Positions 1 through 5,921 of a stretch of DNA of 10,057 bases are shown one piece after another. The translations under genes were made by a program, and so were the position numbers. The notes beneath the pieces are model-generated. The model was not told the origin of the DNA and searched no databases. It worked only from the letters and a program-made list of their open reading frames with translations. Source of the DNA: JAAZFF01 sp964405775 (GTDB lineage Bacteria; Verrucomicrobiota; Kiritimatiellia; RFP12; UBA3636); assembly GCA_964405775.1 (NCBI GenBank), contig CAYOPG010000079.1, positions 1 to 10,057 of the forward strand, read 5' to 3'. The first letter of the stretch is position 1, and every line of letters begins with the position of its first letter.

Positions 1-71
1 AAGCTTTCAACGAAGCAGCTTAAAGAGCTGAACCATTTAACTTGCAAATCACCAACAGAAGCGGTTCCGGT

Positions 72-106
72 GATGGTCAGTCGATCAGTCGATGGTCAGT
101 CGATGG
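72..106. repeat. Short tandem repeat GATGGTCAGTC
   Basis: GATGGTCAGTC occurs at 72-82 and again at 91-101, with the shortened unit GATCAGTC between them at 83-90 and the start of another unit (GATGG) from 102. The core GGTCAGTC is the same 8-mer found in the inverted repeats that flank the DUF1643 gene further right (4898-4905 and 5615-5622), so this looks like part of one repeat family in this genome. Confidence 0.7.
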
Positions 107-153
107 GGGGCTAGGTTCACCATGAAAACGCGAAGGACACGAAGATTGAACGG
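97..153 (+). repeat. Dispersed direct repeat, copy 1
   Basis: This matches 4802-4860 in the same orientation, with an exact 18-nt core ACGCGAAGGACACGAAGA at 128-145 (copy 2: 4835-4852). The 35 nt from 119 differ from copy 2 at six positions; the left part starts with the shared CAGTCGATGGG and needs a 2-nt gap. 'cgaaggacacgaag'-type sequence is, from general knowledge, a recurring intergenic text in Verrucomicrobiota-like genomes; its function is not known to me. The two copies bracket the betaine transport operon. Confidence 0.7.
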
Positions 154-163
154 AAGAGGGGGT

Positions 164-217
164 GGAGTGCGTTAGTGCATTAGTATTTCGTGGGGGGGGT
201 AAACCCTCTCGCACTCC
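164..217. repeat. Inverted repeat next to direct-repeat copy 1
   Basis: GGAGTGCG (164-171) is the reverse complement of CGCACTCC (210-217), with a 38-nt loop that contains the run of eight G. The arms extend imperfectly outward (GGT against the following CATC). It holds the same place beside direct-repeat copy 1 as the much better palindrome holds beside copy 2. It could weakly act as a terminator for the minus-strand operon, but no T-tract follows. Confidence 0.4.
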
Positions 218-291
218 CATCACCGCGCAAATCGCGAGTCACGCACGTTCTGTCAGTCCATCGACCCCAGTGACTTTGGCCTTCGGATTTG

Positions 292-1203
292 CTACTTGTT
301 GAGCCATCCGTCGACGAGTGCCTGATTCTCCTTGATCCATTCGCGGATGGCCTGCTGCTCCTTGCCGTTGGCATTTTCCATCTTGTCCATGAGCGAGCCG
401 ATTTCCGATGTCGTGAACGTGATGCGTCCTAGCACGGCCACGACTTCGGGAAAGTCCTTGCCGAAGCCGATGCGTGAAATCGCCTCGACGCGCTCGGCCC
501 CGCCGTAGACGCCCTTCGGATCGTCCAGAAACTTGAGGTCATAGCGAGCAAACTTCCAGTGCGGTGCCCAGCCCGTGACGGCGACCCATTCCTTCTTGTC
601 AATGGCCGATTGCAGTGCGGCCGTCATGGCGGGCCCGCTGGAGGAGACGAGGTTGAAATCGAGACCGTAGTCCTTGATCGCCTGGTCTGTGCTGCTCATG
701 ATGCCGGCACCGGCATCGATGCCGATGATCCGGCCTTTGAACTTGTCCTTGGCACCAGTCATCTGCTCGATGCTGTCGATGTCAACGTAGGTGGGGACGA
801 CGAGGCCGATCTTAGCTCCCTCGAACCACGTGCCCACCGTCTCGACCTTCGATCCATACTGCGTGTAGTAAGATTTGTGCGTGGTGGGCAGCCAGGTCTC
901 GACGAGGACGTCCTGCTGGCCTTCGGCGACGGCGGTGTAGATGGGCGCCGCGTCCGCCATCGTCGCCTCGACCGCGTAGCCCATATCGCTGAGGATGGCC
1001 TCGAACAGATGGGCCACAGCGACGCCTTCGGCCCAATTGACGTAGGCCAAACGGATTTTGCCTTTGCTTTCGATGACGGTCTTGACTCCGTCCGTGCTTC
1101 CCGCGTCGGTGGGGGCCTGCGGCTTGCCACAGCCGGTGAGCAGCAGGGCGGCGGATGCGAACCAGACGAGGGGCGAGAGTGAATTCAGAGGTGTGCTTTT
1201 CAT
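292..1203 (-). CDS. Glycine betaine ABC transporter, substrate-binding lipoprotein (ProX/OpuAC type)
   Basis: A 303-aa solute-binding protein of a quaternary-amine ABC importer, expected to capture glycine betaine or a related osmolyte in the periplasm and deliver it to the permease encoded just upstream. Residues 1-25 form a lipoprotein signal peptide with the lipobox LLTGC, so Cys25 should be lipidated. The mature part fits the OpuAC domain (PF04069) from about residue 48 to the end. Tryptophans are placed as expected for an aromatic cage around a trimethylammonium head group: W57 (VNWAEG), W104 (ETWLP), W126, and the family-typical GWAPHW at 211-216. The ATG at 1203 has AAGGAA a few bases upstream. 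It is the last gene of the operon, 29 nt after the permease. The exact ligand (glycine betaine, proline betaine or choline) cannot be read from the sequence. Confidence 0.93.
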   Translation of the reverse strand: MKSTPLNSLSPLVWFASAALLLTGCGKPQAPTDAGSTDGVKTVIESKGKIRLAYVNWAEGVAVAHLFEAILSDMGYAVEATMADAAPIYTAVAEGQQDVLVETWLPTTHKSYYTQYGSKVETVGTWFEGAKIGLVVPTYVDIDSIEQMTGAKDKFKGRIIGIDAGAGIMSSTDQAIKDYGLDFNLVSSSGPAMTAALQSAIDKKEWVAVTGWAPHWKFARYDLKFLDDPKGVYGGAERVEAISRIGFGKDFPEVVAVLGRITFTTSEIGSLMDKMENANGKEQQAIREWIKENQALVDGWLNK

Positions 1204-1232
1204 GGGTGTTCCTTCTTTTTGCGTGTTGATGT

Positions 1233-2078
1233 TTATTGATTGTTCGGTCGGGTACTGCGCGAACCTAGCGCGTGGGTGACTCGGTCGAGGTACATAGCGA
1301 GTACCACGATCGCTAAACCGCCCTCGAACCCCTGTCCGATCCGCATCTGCGTGATGCCGCGCAACACGTCATCGCCGAGACCGCCGGCACCGATCATCGC
1401 GGCGATGACGACCATCGAGAGGGCGAGCATGATCGTCTGATTGATGCCGGCGAGGATGCTGGGCAGTGCTATCGGGAGCTGCACTTTGAAGAGCTGCTGC
1501 CAAGCGGTCGCGCCGAATGAGTCGGAGGCTTCCAGCATTTCCGCAGGAACCTGCCGGAGTCCCAGCGTGGTCAGCCGGACGCAAGGCGGCATGGCGAAGA
1601 TCACCGTGGCGACGGAGCCGGGCACTTTGCCGAGCGAGAAGAAGAGTACGGCTGGGATCAGGTAGACGAAAGCCGGCATCGTCTGCATGACATCCAAGAT
1701 GGGCCGGACGATCTTCTCTGCGCGCTTGCTACGTCCGCAGACGATGCCGAGGGGCACGCCGATGAACAACGCCAGCACAGTGGAGGAAAGCACGAGCGCA
1801 AGCGTCTGCATGGTCGCACCCCACAGTTCCATCAGCCAGATCAGTGTCATACCGACGAGCGTGAACGCCATCAGCCCCCACTTTTTTAGGCCGCATGCCC
1901 ACCAAGCCAGCGCGGCCATCAGTAGGATCATCACCAGCGGTGGCGCGGATTGGAGGAGGTATTCAAATATCCCGATCGAAGACTCGATCACCGCCGACAA
2001 CCCATCGAAGAACGAGGCGAAGTCGTTCTTCATCCAGTTGATTAGCTTCTCGAAATAAGGTCCGCTGTGAAAGGTCAT
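1233..2078 (-). CDS. Glycine betaine ABC transporter, permease (ProW/OpuAB type)
   Basis: A 281-aa inner-membrane permease that forms the translocation channel of the betaine importer. Hydrophobic segments lie at about 45-62, 68-85, 92-115, 135-165 and 205-265, as expected for a BPD_transp_1 protein. The EAA-type coupling loop, which contacts the ATPase, is at about 183-206 (EASDSFGATAWQQL then a conserved LPIALPSILAGINQ run). The first ~40 residues are an amphipathic N-terminal extension usual for ProW/OpuAB. The ATG at 2078 overlaps the ATPase stop codon as ATGA, and GGAGG sits 7 nt upstream inside the ATPase gene, so translation is probably coupled. No broken motif is seen. Confidence 0.94.
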   Translation of the reverse strand: MTFHSGPYFEKLINWMKNDFASFFDGLSAVIESSIGIFEYLLQSAPPLVMILLMAALAWWACGLKKWGLMAFTLVGMTLIWLMELWGATMQTLALVLSSTVLALFIGVPLGIVCGRSKRAEKIVRPILDVMQTMPAFVYLIPAVLFFSLGKVPGSVATVIFAMPPCVRLTTLGLRQVPAEMLEASDSFGATAWQQLFKVQLPIALPSILAGINQTIMLALSMVVIAAMIGAGGLGDDVLRGITQMRIGQGFEGGLAIVVLAMYLDRVTHALGSRSTRPNNQ

Positions 2079-3304
2079 TCCGAAGCCTCCGTTTCCGATG
2101 AGAGCCCGGACAGCAGCCCGGCGCGCGTGACGATGCCCGCCAATCCGCCGTTGTCCTTGACCACGGGAATTGGCAGACGCTGCTCGCTGGCCAGCGGAAT
2201 CATGTCGTGCAGTAGCGTTGTCTTCGAGACGGTGGGCAGGTCGCGGAGCAGAATGCCGTCGAGCGTTTTGCCGCCGCGCTTGATCTCGTCGAGCGCGGCA
2301 TCGATGGTGACGAGCCCCACGTAGTGGCGGGCATGATCGACCACGAAGATCGATGAGAGGTCGTGCTGGCGCATCAGGCGGACAGCCTGATTCGGGCCGT
2401 CTTTATGCGTGGCGACGGCCGGTGTCTTCTTCATGACGCTCTCCGCAGTGAGTACCTTGCTGCGGTCGACGTTGCGGACGAACGAGCGCACGTAGTCGCT
2501 GGCCGGTTCCGTGAGGATCGTTTCAGGGGCACCGATCTGCTCGATGACGCCATCCTTCATGATGGCGATGCGATCACCCAGCTTGAGCGCTTCGTCGAGG
2601 TCGTGCGTGATGAAGACGACGGTCTTGCGGAGCTGAGACTGAAGATCGATCAGTTCATCCTGCATCTGTGTGCGGATCAGCGGATCGAGTGCGCTGAACG
2701 CCTCGTCCATGAACAGGATCTCGGGATCGGTTGCCAGCGCGCGGGCCAGCCCGACACGCTGCTGCATGCCGCCACTGAGTGCCTGAATCGGACTCGTCTC
2801 GTAGCCCTCCAGTCCGACGACGCGGATGGACTCGATCGCCTTCTCCCAGCGTTCTGTCTTTGGGATCCCTCGGATTTCGAGGCCGAACTCGACGTTCTCT
2901 GTGACATTTCGGTGGGGCAGGAGGGCGAACTGCTGGAAGACCATGCCGAACTTCTGCCGACGAAGTTCACGCAGTTCCGCACGGTTGAGATCCGTAATAT
3001 TCTGTCCGCCGAAAAACACTTCGCCAAAGGTCGGCTCGATGAGGCGGTTCAGCAGTCGGACCAGCGTGGACTTGCCGCTGCCGGACAACCCCATGATTAC
3101 GAAGGATTCGCCTGGAGAGATGGTGAAGTTGGCGTTGACGACGGCGGGTGTGCTCCTCGTTGTCGCGAGGATTTTCGATCGGGGAATTCCGCGATCGGCC
3201 ATCCGGCGTGCGTCCTTGGGGTGCGGACCGAAGATCTTGTAGAGGCCGCGCGTCTCGATAATAGGGGAAGGTTCTGCGTCGTCAGGGGAAGAGATGGAGT
3301 CCAT
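2075..3304 (-). CDS. Glycine betaine ABC transporter, ATP-binding protein with CBS pair (ProV/OpuAA type)
   Basis: A 409-aa ATPase that powers betaine import on the cytoplasmic side. Motifs in order: Walker A GLSGSGKST at 72-80, Q-loop MVFQQFALLP at 121-130, signature LSGGMQQR at 176-183, Walker B ILFMDE at 196-201 and switch His at 234 (FITHDLDEAL). After about residue 285 come two CBS-like repeats (roughly 285-340 and 350-405). In the OpuA family such tandem CBS domains sense ionic strength and control transport activity, so osmotic gating at the protein level is likely. The stretch IEQIGAPETILTEPA is typical of this subfamily. The start at 3304 gives the usual N-terminus, but no clear Shine-Dalgarno is seen; the gene starts 27 nt after the porin stop. 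Confidence 0.95.
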   Translation of the reverse strand: MDSISSPDDAEPSPIIETRGLYKIFGPHPKDARRMADRGIPRSKILATTRSTPAVVNANFTISPGESFVIMGLSGSGKSTLVRLLNRLIEPTFGEVFFGGQNITDLNRAELRELRRQKFGMVFQQFALLPHRNVTENVEFGLEIRGIPKTERWEKAIESIRVVGLEGYETSPIQALSGGMQQRVGLARALATDPEILFMDEAFSALDPLIRTQMQDELIDLQSQLRKTVVFITHDLDEALKLGDRIAIMKDGVIEQIGAPETILTEPASDYVRSFVRNVDRSKVLTAESVMKKTPAVATHKDGPNQAVRLMRQHDLSSIFVVDHARHYVGLVTIDAALDEIKRGGKTLDGILLRDLPTVSKTTLLHDMIPLASEQRLPIPVVKDNGGLAGIVTRAGLLSGLSSETEASE

Positions 3305-3331
3305 GATGTTTCGTGCGCTTCGTTGGAAAAT

Positions 3332-4564
3332 TTAGAAGTAGTAGCCAAAGTTGATGTTGAACCGGTGGTTCCAGCGGTTGTTGTCGTTGGCACCGACGTC
3401 GCCGACGGAGGATTCCGCATATGTCGTGCCGTAGATGTCCCCCTTGTTGCCGACGAAGGCGTTGCCGTCAGAGATGGCATAATCGATGTAGATGTACCAG
3501 TTGCCGTGGGCGATGGCCATGCCCGTGACATTCAGGGTGCTATCGTTGAAGTCGACGCCGTCCAGTTCGCCGTTCTTGATGATGACGCTGTAGTCGTTGT
3601 AAAACGTGATGGAGTCGATCCAGTCGATTTCGGGTGTGATGGTATAGGACACAGCGAGCGACGGGATCGTCCCGCGACTCGCGACGGGCCACGCGAAGTC
3701 GAAGGCACCCATATTGACGAGGTCGTTCGACGGACGCAGGCCGTCGGATCCGGGATTGTAGTCCACTTCGTAGTCGTAGTGCGTGAGTTGCAGCAGGAGT
3801 CCCAAGGCTCCCCACTGGCCCTTGGCGTGAAGGCTGACCGCATAGGCATCGGAATCTTCCGCACGGTCGTCCTGCGCATCAAGCGTTGACCACATCGCGG
3901 ATGCGCCGACGGTGGTACCGATCTCCTCGATGGCGTAGATGGTGCGCAGATTGAACTGGTGACGCGACTCGTAGACCCCTGGGATGCCGCCGACATCCTC
4001 GCTGACGATGGCGTAGGAGTAACGTGCGCTTTCGTCCGACGCACCCTTCCCGTTGATTATGTCCATGGGGTAGTAGCCGAGATCCAGGGTCAGGTTTCCG
4101 AAAGCGCGGGTGTAGGTGGCACCGAGCTTCATGGCATCGGAAAGACCGACGTAGTAGTGCTGGTCGAAGAACCAACTGTTCGCCGGACCATACGGGCCGA
4201 CACCGAACGGCGTGCGCGTCAGACCGACTTCCAGATGCCCAAAGGCGTCGGATTCATAGCCAAACCAGCCGGTATGGAGGAAGTTGTAGCCATCGTACCA
4301 GCGGTACTCGCCTTTGGCGATCCAGTTCTCGTGGGAGAAGTCGAGGTTGAGACGGAAGACATCGAGTTCAAAGTTGCCGCCGTTACCCCCACGCTGCGGA
4401 GCCCCGCTGTCATCCTTGATGTAGTCGCCCTGTGTATAGTTGGCACGGATCGCGCCGCCAATGTCCAGCGGGCCGATTTCAATGGCTGATGCGCAGAATA
4501 CGCCGCCCGCAAAAAATGAACAAATAGTGAAAATGGAATTTCGTCGAATAATTGGCTTCTCCAT
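3332..4564 (-). CDS. Outer-membrane beta-barrel porin, first gene of the betaine operon
   Basis: A 410-aa secreted protein that I read as an outer-membrane porin. A signal peptide runs over residues 1-27 (positive MEKPIIRRN, hydrophobic core, cleavage near CASA). The mature chain alternates polar and aromatic residues in short strands separated by acidic, Gly/Asn-rich turns, and the protein ends NINFGYYF with a terminal Phe, the BAM recognition feature of beta-barrels. No specific family can be named. The start was set at the ATG at 4564 because it gives the signal peptide and has AGAGGA a few bases upstream; the frame is open 25 codons further, but that extension is Arg/Cys-rich and unlike a protein N-terminus. 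Leading the betaine transporter genes with 27 nt to the ATPase, it probably admits the osmolyte across the outer membrane (inference). Confidence 0.85.
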   Translation of the reverse strand: MEKPIIRRNSIFTICSFFAGGVFCASAIEIGPLDIGGAIRANYTQGDYIKDDSGAPQRGGNGGNFELDVFRLNLDFSHENWIAKGEYRWYDGYNFLHTGWFGYESDAFGHLEVGLTRTPFGVGPYGPANSWFFDQHYYVGLSDAMKLGATYTRAFGNLTLDLGYYPMDIINGKGASDESARYSYAIVSEDVGGIPGVYESRHQFNLRTIYAIEEIGTTVGASAMWSTLDAQDDRAEDSDAYAVSLHAKGQWGALGLLLQLTHYDYEVDYNPGSDGLRPSNDLVNMGAFDFAWPVASRGTIPSLAVSYTITPEIDWIDSITFYNDYSVIIKNGELDGVDFNDSTLNVTGMAIAHGNWYIYIDYAISDGNAFVGNKGDIYGTTYAESSVGDVGANDNNRWNHRFNINFGYYF

Positions 4565-4697
4565 GAGTTCCTCTCGGAGTTGGGTGTGAACACCGCGGCA
4601 GGGAGAAACAACTGGAATAGAGCAACATCGCCTACGCAAAAGCGGCGGTAAAAAATGATGGGCGCAATCAGAACGCTAACCATCTGCAATTTCAATC

Positions 4698-4726
4698 AGC
4701 ATCTCAAAAACCCGTGGATTTGTCAA
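4698..4726 (-). promoter_or_regulatory. Predicted sigma70 promoter for the porin-betaine operon
   Basis: On the minus strand a perfect -35 TTGACA (4726-4721) is followed after 17 nt by GATGCT (4703-4698), a weak -10 preceded by TGA, giving an extended -10 (TGN). Transcription would start near 4691, about 125 nt before the porin ATG at 4564. The weak -10 is compatible with a regulated promoter, but osmotic control cannot be shown from sequence. Confidence 0.45.
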
Positions 4727-4801
4727 TTTTTAATCGAAGTTGCTACGACTTTCCACGAATTAAACCCGTAAACAGTCCGATCTTCCCCGACGGTAAGCGG
4801 A

Positions 4802-4860
4802 CAGTCGATGGGAGGGACTCGGTTCTCCACGAAGACGCGAAGGACACGAAGACTGACCGA
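4802..4860 (+). repeat. Dispersed direct repeat, copy 2
   Basis: Matches 97-153 in the same orientation, with the exact 18-nt core at 4835-4852. Its right end (GACTGACCG at 4851-4859) is also the outer left arm of the palindrome that follows. Together the two copies frame about 4.7 kb containing the whole betaine operon. Confidence 0.7.
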
Positions 4861-4905
4861 TTACTGGGTGGGAGTCAAACTATTTTGACTCCCACCCGGT
4901 CAGTC
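4851..4905. repeat. Perfect 14-bp palindrome with a second, outer 8-bp stem
   Basis: GGGTGGGAGTCAAA (4866-4879) and its exact reverse complement (4884-4897) enclose a 4-nt loop CTAT. Outside it GACTGACC (4851-4858) pairs with GGTCAGTC (4898-4905), leaving a 7-nt bulge (4859-4865) on the left side only. The structure lies between two divergent genes, so a terminator has no obvious upstream gene to serve, and no T-tract follows on either side. It is better read as a repeat element or a protein-binding site. Confidence 0.8.
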
Positions 4906-4924
4906 TATATCTTTCCCTTTAGGG

Positions 4925-4959
4925 TTGAACGGCTCGTCCGAAAGGCGTAAACTGGCGGC
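4925..4959 (+). promoter_or_regulatory. Predicted promoter with leaderless geometry ahead of DUF1643
   Basis: TTGAAC (4925-4930), a 17-nt spacer and TAAACT (4948-4953) make a good sigma70-type promoter. Only six bases (GGCGGC) separate the -10 from an ATG at 4960, so the transcript would begin at or next to that ATG, without a ribosome-binding leader. The promoter at 5886-5921 has the same -10 to ATG distance and a similar spacer. Confidence 0.6.
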
Positions 4960-5079
4960 ATGAAAACGAGATCGGCAGGGGGACAGAAACGGCAGGGGAT
5001 GCGCCTCTGTCCTGTTTGGCGTACACAGGGACGATCCCGCCACACGGGGCACTGGTGTTCCCAGAGGCCCATCTTGTAG
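4960..5079 (+). CDS. Possible leaderless 39-residue upstream ORF
   Basis: The ATG at 4960 lies six bases after a predicted -10 box and opens 39 codons ending at TAG 5077-5079, 20 nt before the DUF1643 start and in another frame. The peptide is basic and contains CPVW at residues 17-20 and HWC at 31-33. No family is recognised. It might be a regulatory leader peptide, or only the 5' part of the DUF1643 transcript with a chance ORF. A 7-bp stem (4981-4987 with 5006-5012) lies within it. The initiation evidence is better than the coding evidence. Confidence 0.3.
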   Translation: MKTRSAGGQKRQGMRLCPVWRTQGRSRHTGHWCSQRPIL

Positions 5080-5099
5080 GGCGGGTAGGGCATTTCCTC

Positions 5100-5612
5100 A
5101 TGAACACACCCCGTACCAGGAACGAACAAGATAACGTTTGCATATTCTCGCCATGCCGAACGTGGCGGTATACGTTGCGCCATAGTTGGATGGGGCTCTT
5201 TGAATCTGAAGAACGCGCCATCGTTTGGATTGCACTGAATCCCTCGACGGCCGATGAAAATCAGCTCGACCCGACGTTGCGAAGAATTCGCGGCTACTCG
5301 ATGGCGTGGGGCTACAATACATTCTACATGCTCAACTTGTTCGCCTTCCGCGCCACCGACCCGCGCGATATGCGCCGAGCCGAAGATCCCATCGGCCCTG
5401 ACAACGACCGATGGATCCGCGAAATCGCTCAGCGAACCGACCGCGTGATGTGCGCCTGGGGCCGCCACGGGCTGTACCGGAACCGGCAAGCCGATGTACT
5501 GGCGCAACTGGATGGACTGAACCTCTGCTATCTGGAAAAAACCGCCGACGGTCTCCCCAAGCATCCGCTCTACCTGAAGGCCGACCTGCTCCCGAAGCCG
5601 CTTGTTGAGTAG
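5100..5612 (+). CDS. DUF1643 family protein
   Basis: A 170-aa soluble protein that fits DUF1643 over its full length. The family pattern is visible: ALNPSTADENQLDPTLRR at 45-62, GYNTFYMLNLFAFRATDP at 71-88, DPIGPDND at 96-103, CAWGRHG at 118-124 and GLPKHPLYL near 151-159. The biochemical role of DUF1643 is, to my knowledge, not established; members are scattered and often occur singly or near phage and defence genes. The start at 5100 was chosen because it gives the usual family N-terminus (sequence upstream in frame is not family-like) and has AGGG nine bases before it. No partner gene lies beside it; it stands alone between two inverted-repeat structures, which hints at a mobile cassette (inference). 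All recognisable motifs are intact. Confidence 0.88.
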   Translation: MNTPRTRNEQDNVCIFSPCRTWRYTLRHSWMGLFESEERAIVWIALNPSTADENQLDPTLRRIRGYSMAWGYNTFYMLNLFAFRATDPRDMRRAEDPIGPDNDRWIREIAQRTDRVMCAWGRHGLYRNRQADVLAQLDGLNLCYLEKTADGLPKHPLYLKADLLPKPLVE

Positions 5613-5865
5613 TCGGTCAGTCGCCGAGGGTGGGCATCTTGCCAACGATTTCAGAAGAGAAGGGAGTAAGGCGTGGGGCGTAGGTGTGGCTGGGGACACC
5701 CCAGTCCCCGTTACTTCCACCCCCTCAGGGCACTACGGGGTCTGGGGCGGAGCCCCGGCGGAAACTACGCCCTACGCCCCACGCCCTTGATTGGGCAGGC
5801 GACGGGATGGAACGAACCTTCCCAACTGGGCGTTCTGACGTTACTCCCGGCGACTGACCGAGTAC
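5609..5865. repeat. 257-bp inverted-repeat element with nested hairpins
   Basis: TCGGTCAGTCGCCG (5613-5626) is the exact reverse complement of 5848-5861; beyond one mismatch the arms gain three more pairs (5609-5611 with 5863-5865), giving 18-bp ends with one mismatch. The left end overlaps the last codons of DUF1643. Inside, a second perfect 15-bp inverted repeat (5670-5684 with 5771-5785) closes a domain with three further hairpins. Such terminal repeats without an ORF resemble a MITE-type element or a structured RNA; it may also terminate DUF1643 transcription. No transposase or obvious target duplication is seen. Confidence 0.7.
5668..5788. repeat. Cloverleaf-like inner domain of the inverted-repeat element
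   Basis: A closing stem of GGCGTGGGGCGTAGG (5670-5684) with its exact complement (5771-5785), extended by two more pairs across a one-base bulge, surrounds three hairpins: CTGGGG/CCCCAG with a 3-nt loop (5690-5704), CCCCGT/ACGGGG (5706-5711 with 5735-5740, with a small CCC-TCA-GGG inside), and GGGGC/GCCCC with a GGA loop (5744-5756). The result is a four-way branched fold. It is not a tRNA: arm sizes and sequence do not fit. Confidence 0.65.
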
Positions 5866-5885
5866 GTCCTTGATTACCTTTCGAT

Positions 5886-5921
5886 TTGCGGCGAGGCCCA
5901 GCATCATGGTAAGATGGGGGC
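5886..5921 (+). promoter_or_regulatory. Predicted promoter with leaderless geometry for the truncated gene at 5922
   Basis: TTGCGG (5886-5891), an 18-nt spacer and TAAGAT (5910-5915) precede an ATG at 5922 by exactly six bases (GGGGGC). The arrangement repeats that at 4925-4959. It supports a true gene start at 5922. Confidence 0.5.

Larger units (their letters stand above)
1..291. other. Intergenic region downstream of the betaine operon
   Basis: No convincing gene is visible. Plus frame 1 is open from the window edge to a TAG at 112-114 and could be the tail of a gene, but its last part is tandem repeat, so I do not call it. The stretch holds a small tandem repeat (72-106), one copy of a dispersed repeat (97-153), a GC-rich inverted repeat (164-217), two near-identical 8-mers (166-181) and a run of eight G (192-199). 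I see no stem followed by a T-tract that would clearly terminate the minus-strand operon ending at 292. Confidence 0.5.
4565..4959. other. Divergent intergenic region between the porin operon and DUF1643
   Basis: This 395-nt stretch separates two divergent transcription units and holds no gene. It contains, left to right, the operon leader and predicted operon promoter (4698-4726), the second copy of a dispersed repeat (4802-4860), a strong palindrome (4851-4905) and a plus-strand promoter (4925-4953). Confidence 0.6.

Noticed and set aside
1..6. HindIII site at the first base, suggesting a clone end
   Set aside because: A single six-base match at a window edge is not evidence of cloning; likewise the ACTAGTCGAC near 10003 is not taken as vector.
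72..106. A CRISPR array in the short repeats
   Set aside because: Units are 8-11 nt, contiguous and without unique spacers of regular size.
1..114. C-terminal end of a plus-strand gene entering from the left
   Set aside because: The open frame is short, runs into a tandem repeat and shows no family-like residues.
559..1182. A 207-codon plus-strand open frame opposite the substrate-binding protein
   Set aside because: Antisense shadow; the minus-strand protein has a lipobox and family motifs.
2363..3889. A 508-codon plus-strand open frame opposite the ATPase and porin genes
   Set aside because: It is the antisense of two clearly recognised genes in GC-rich DNA, spans their boundary and has no recognisable motif.
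4905..5720. A 271-codon minus-strand open frame opposite DUF1643
   Set aside because: The plus strand encodes the full DUF1643 pattern; the minus frame runs through the inverted repeat and has no motif.
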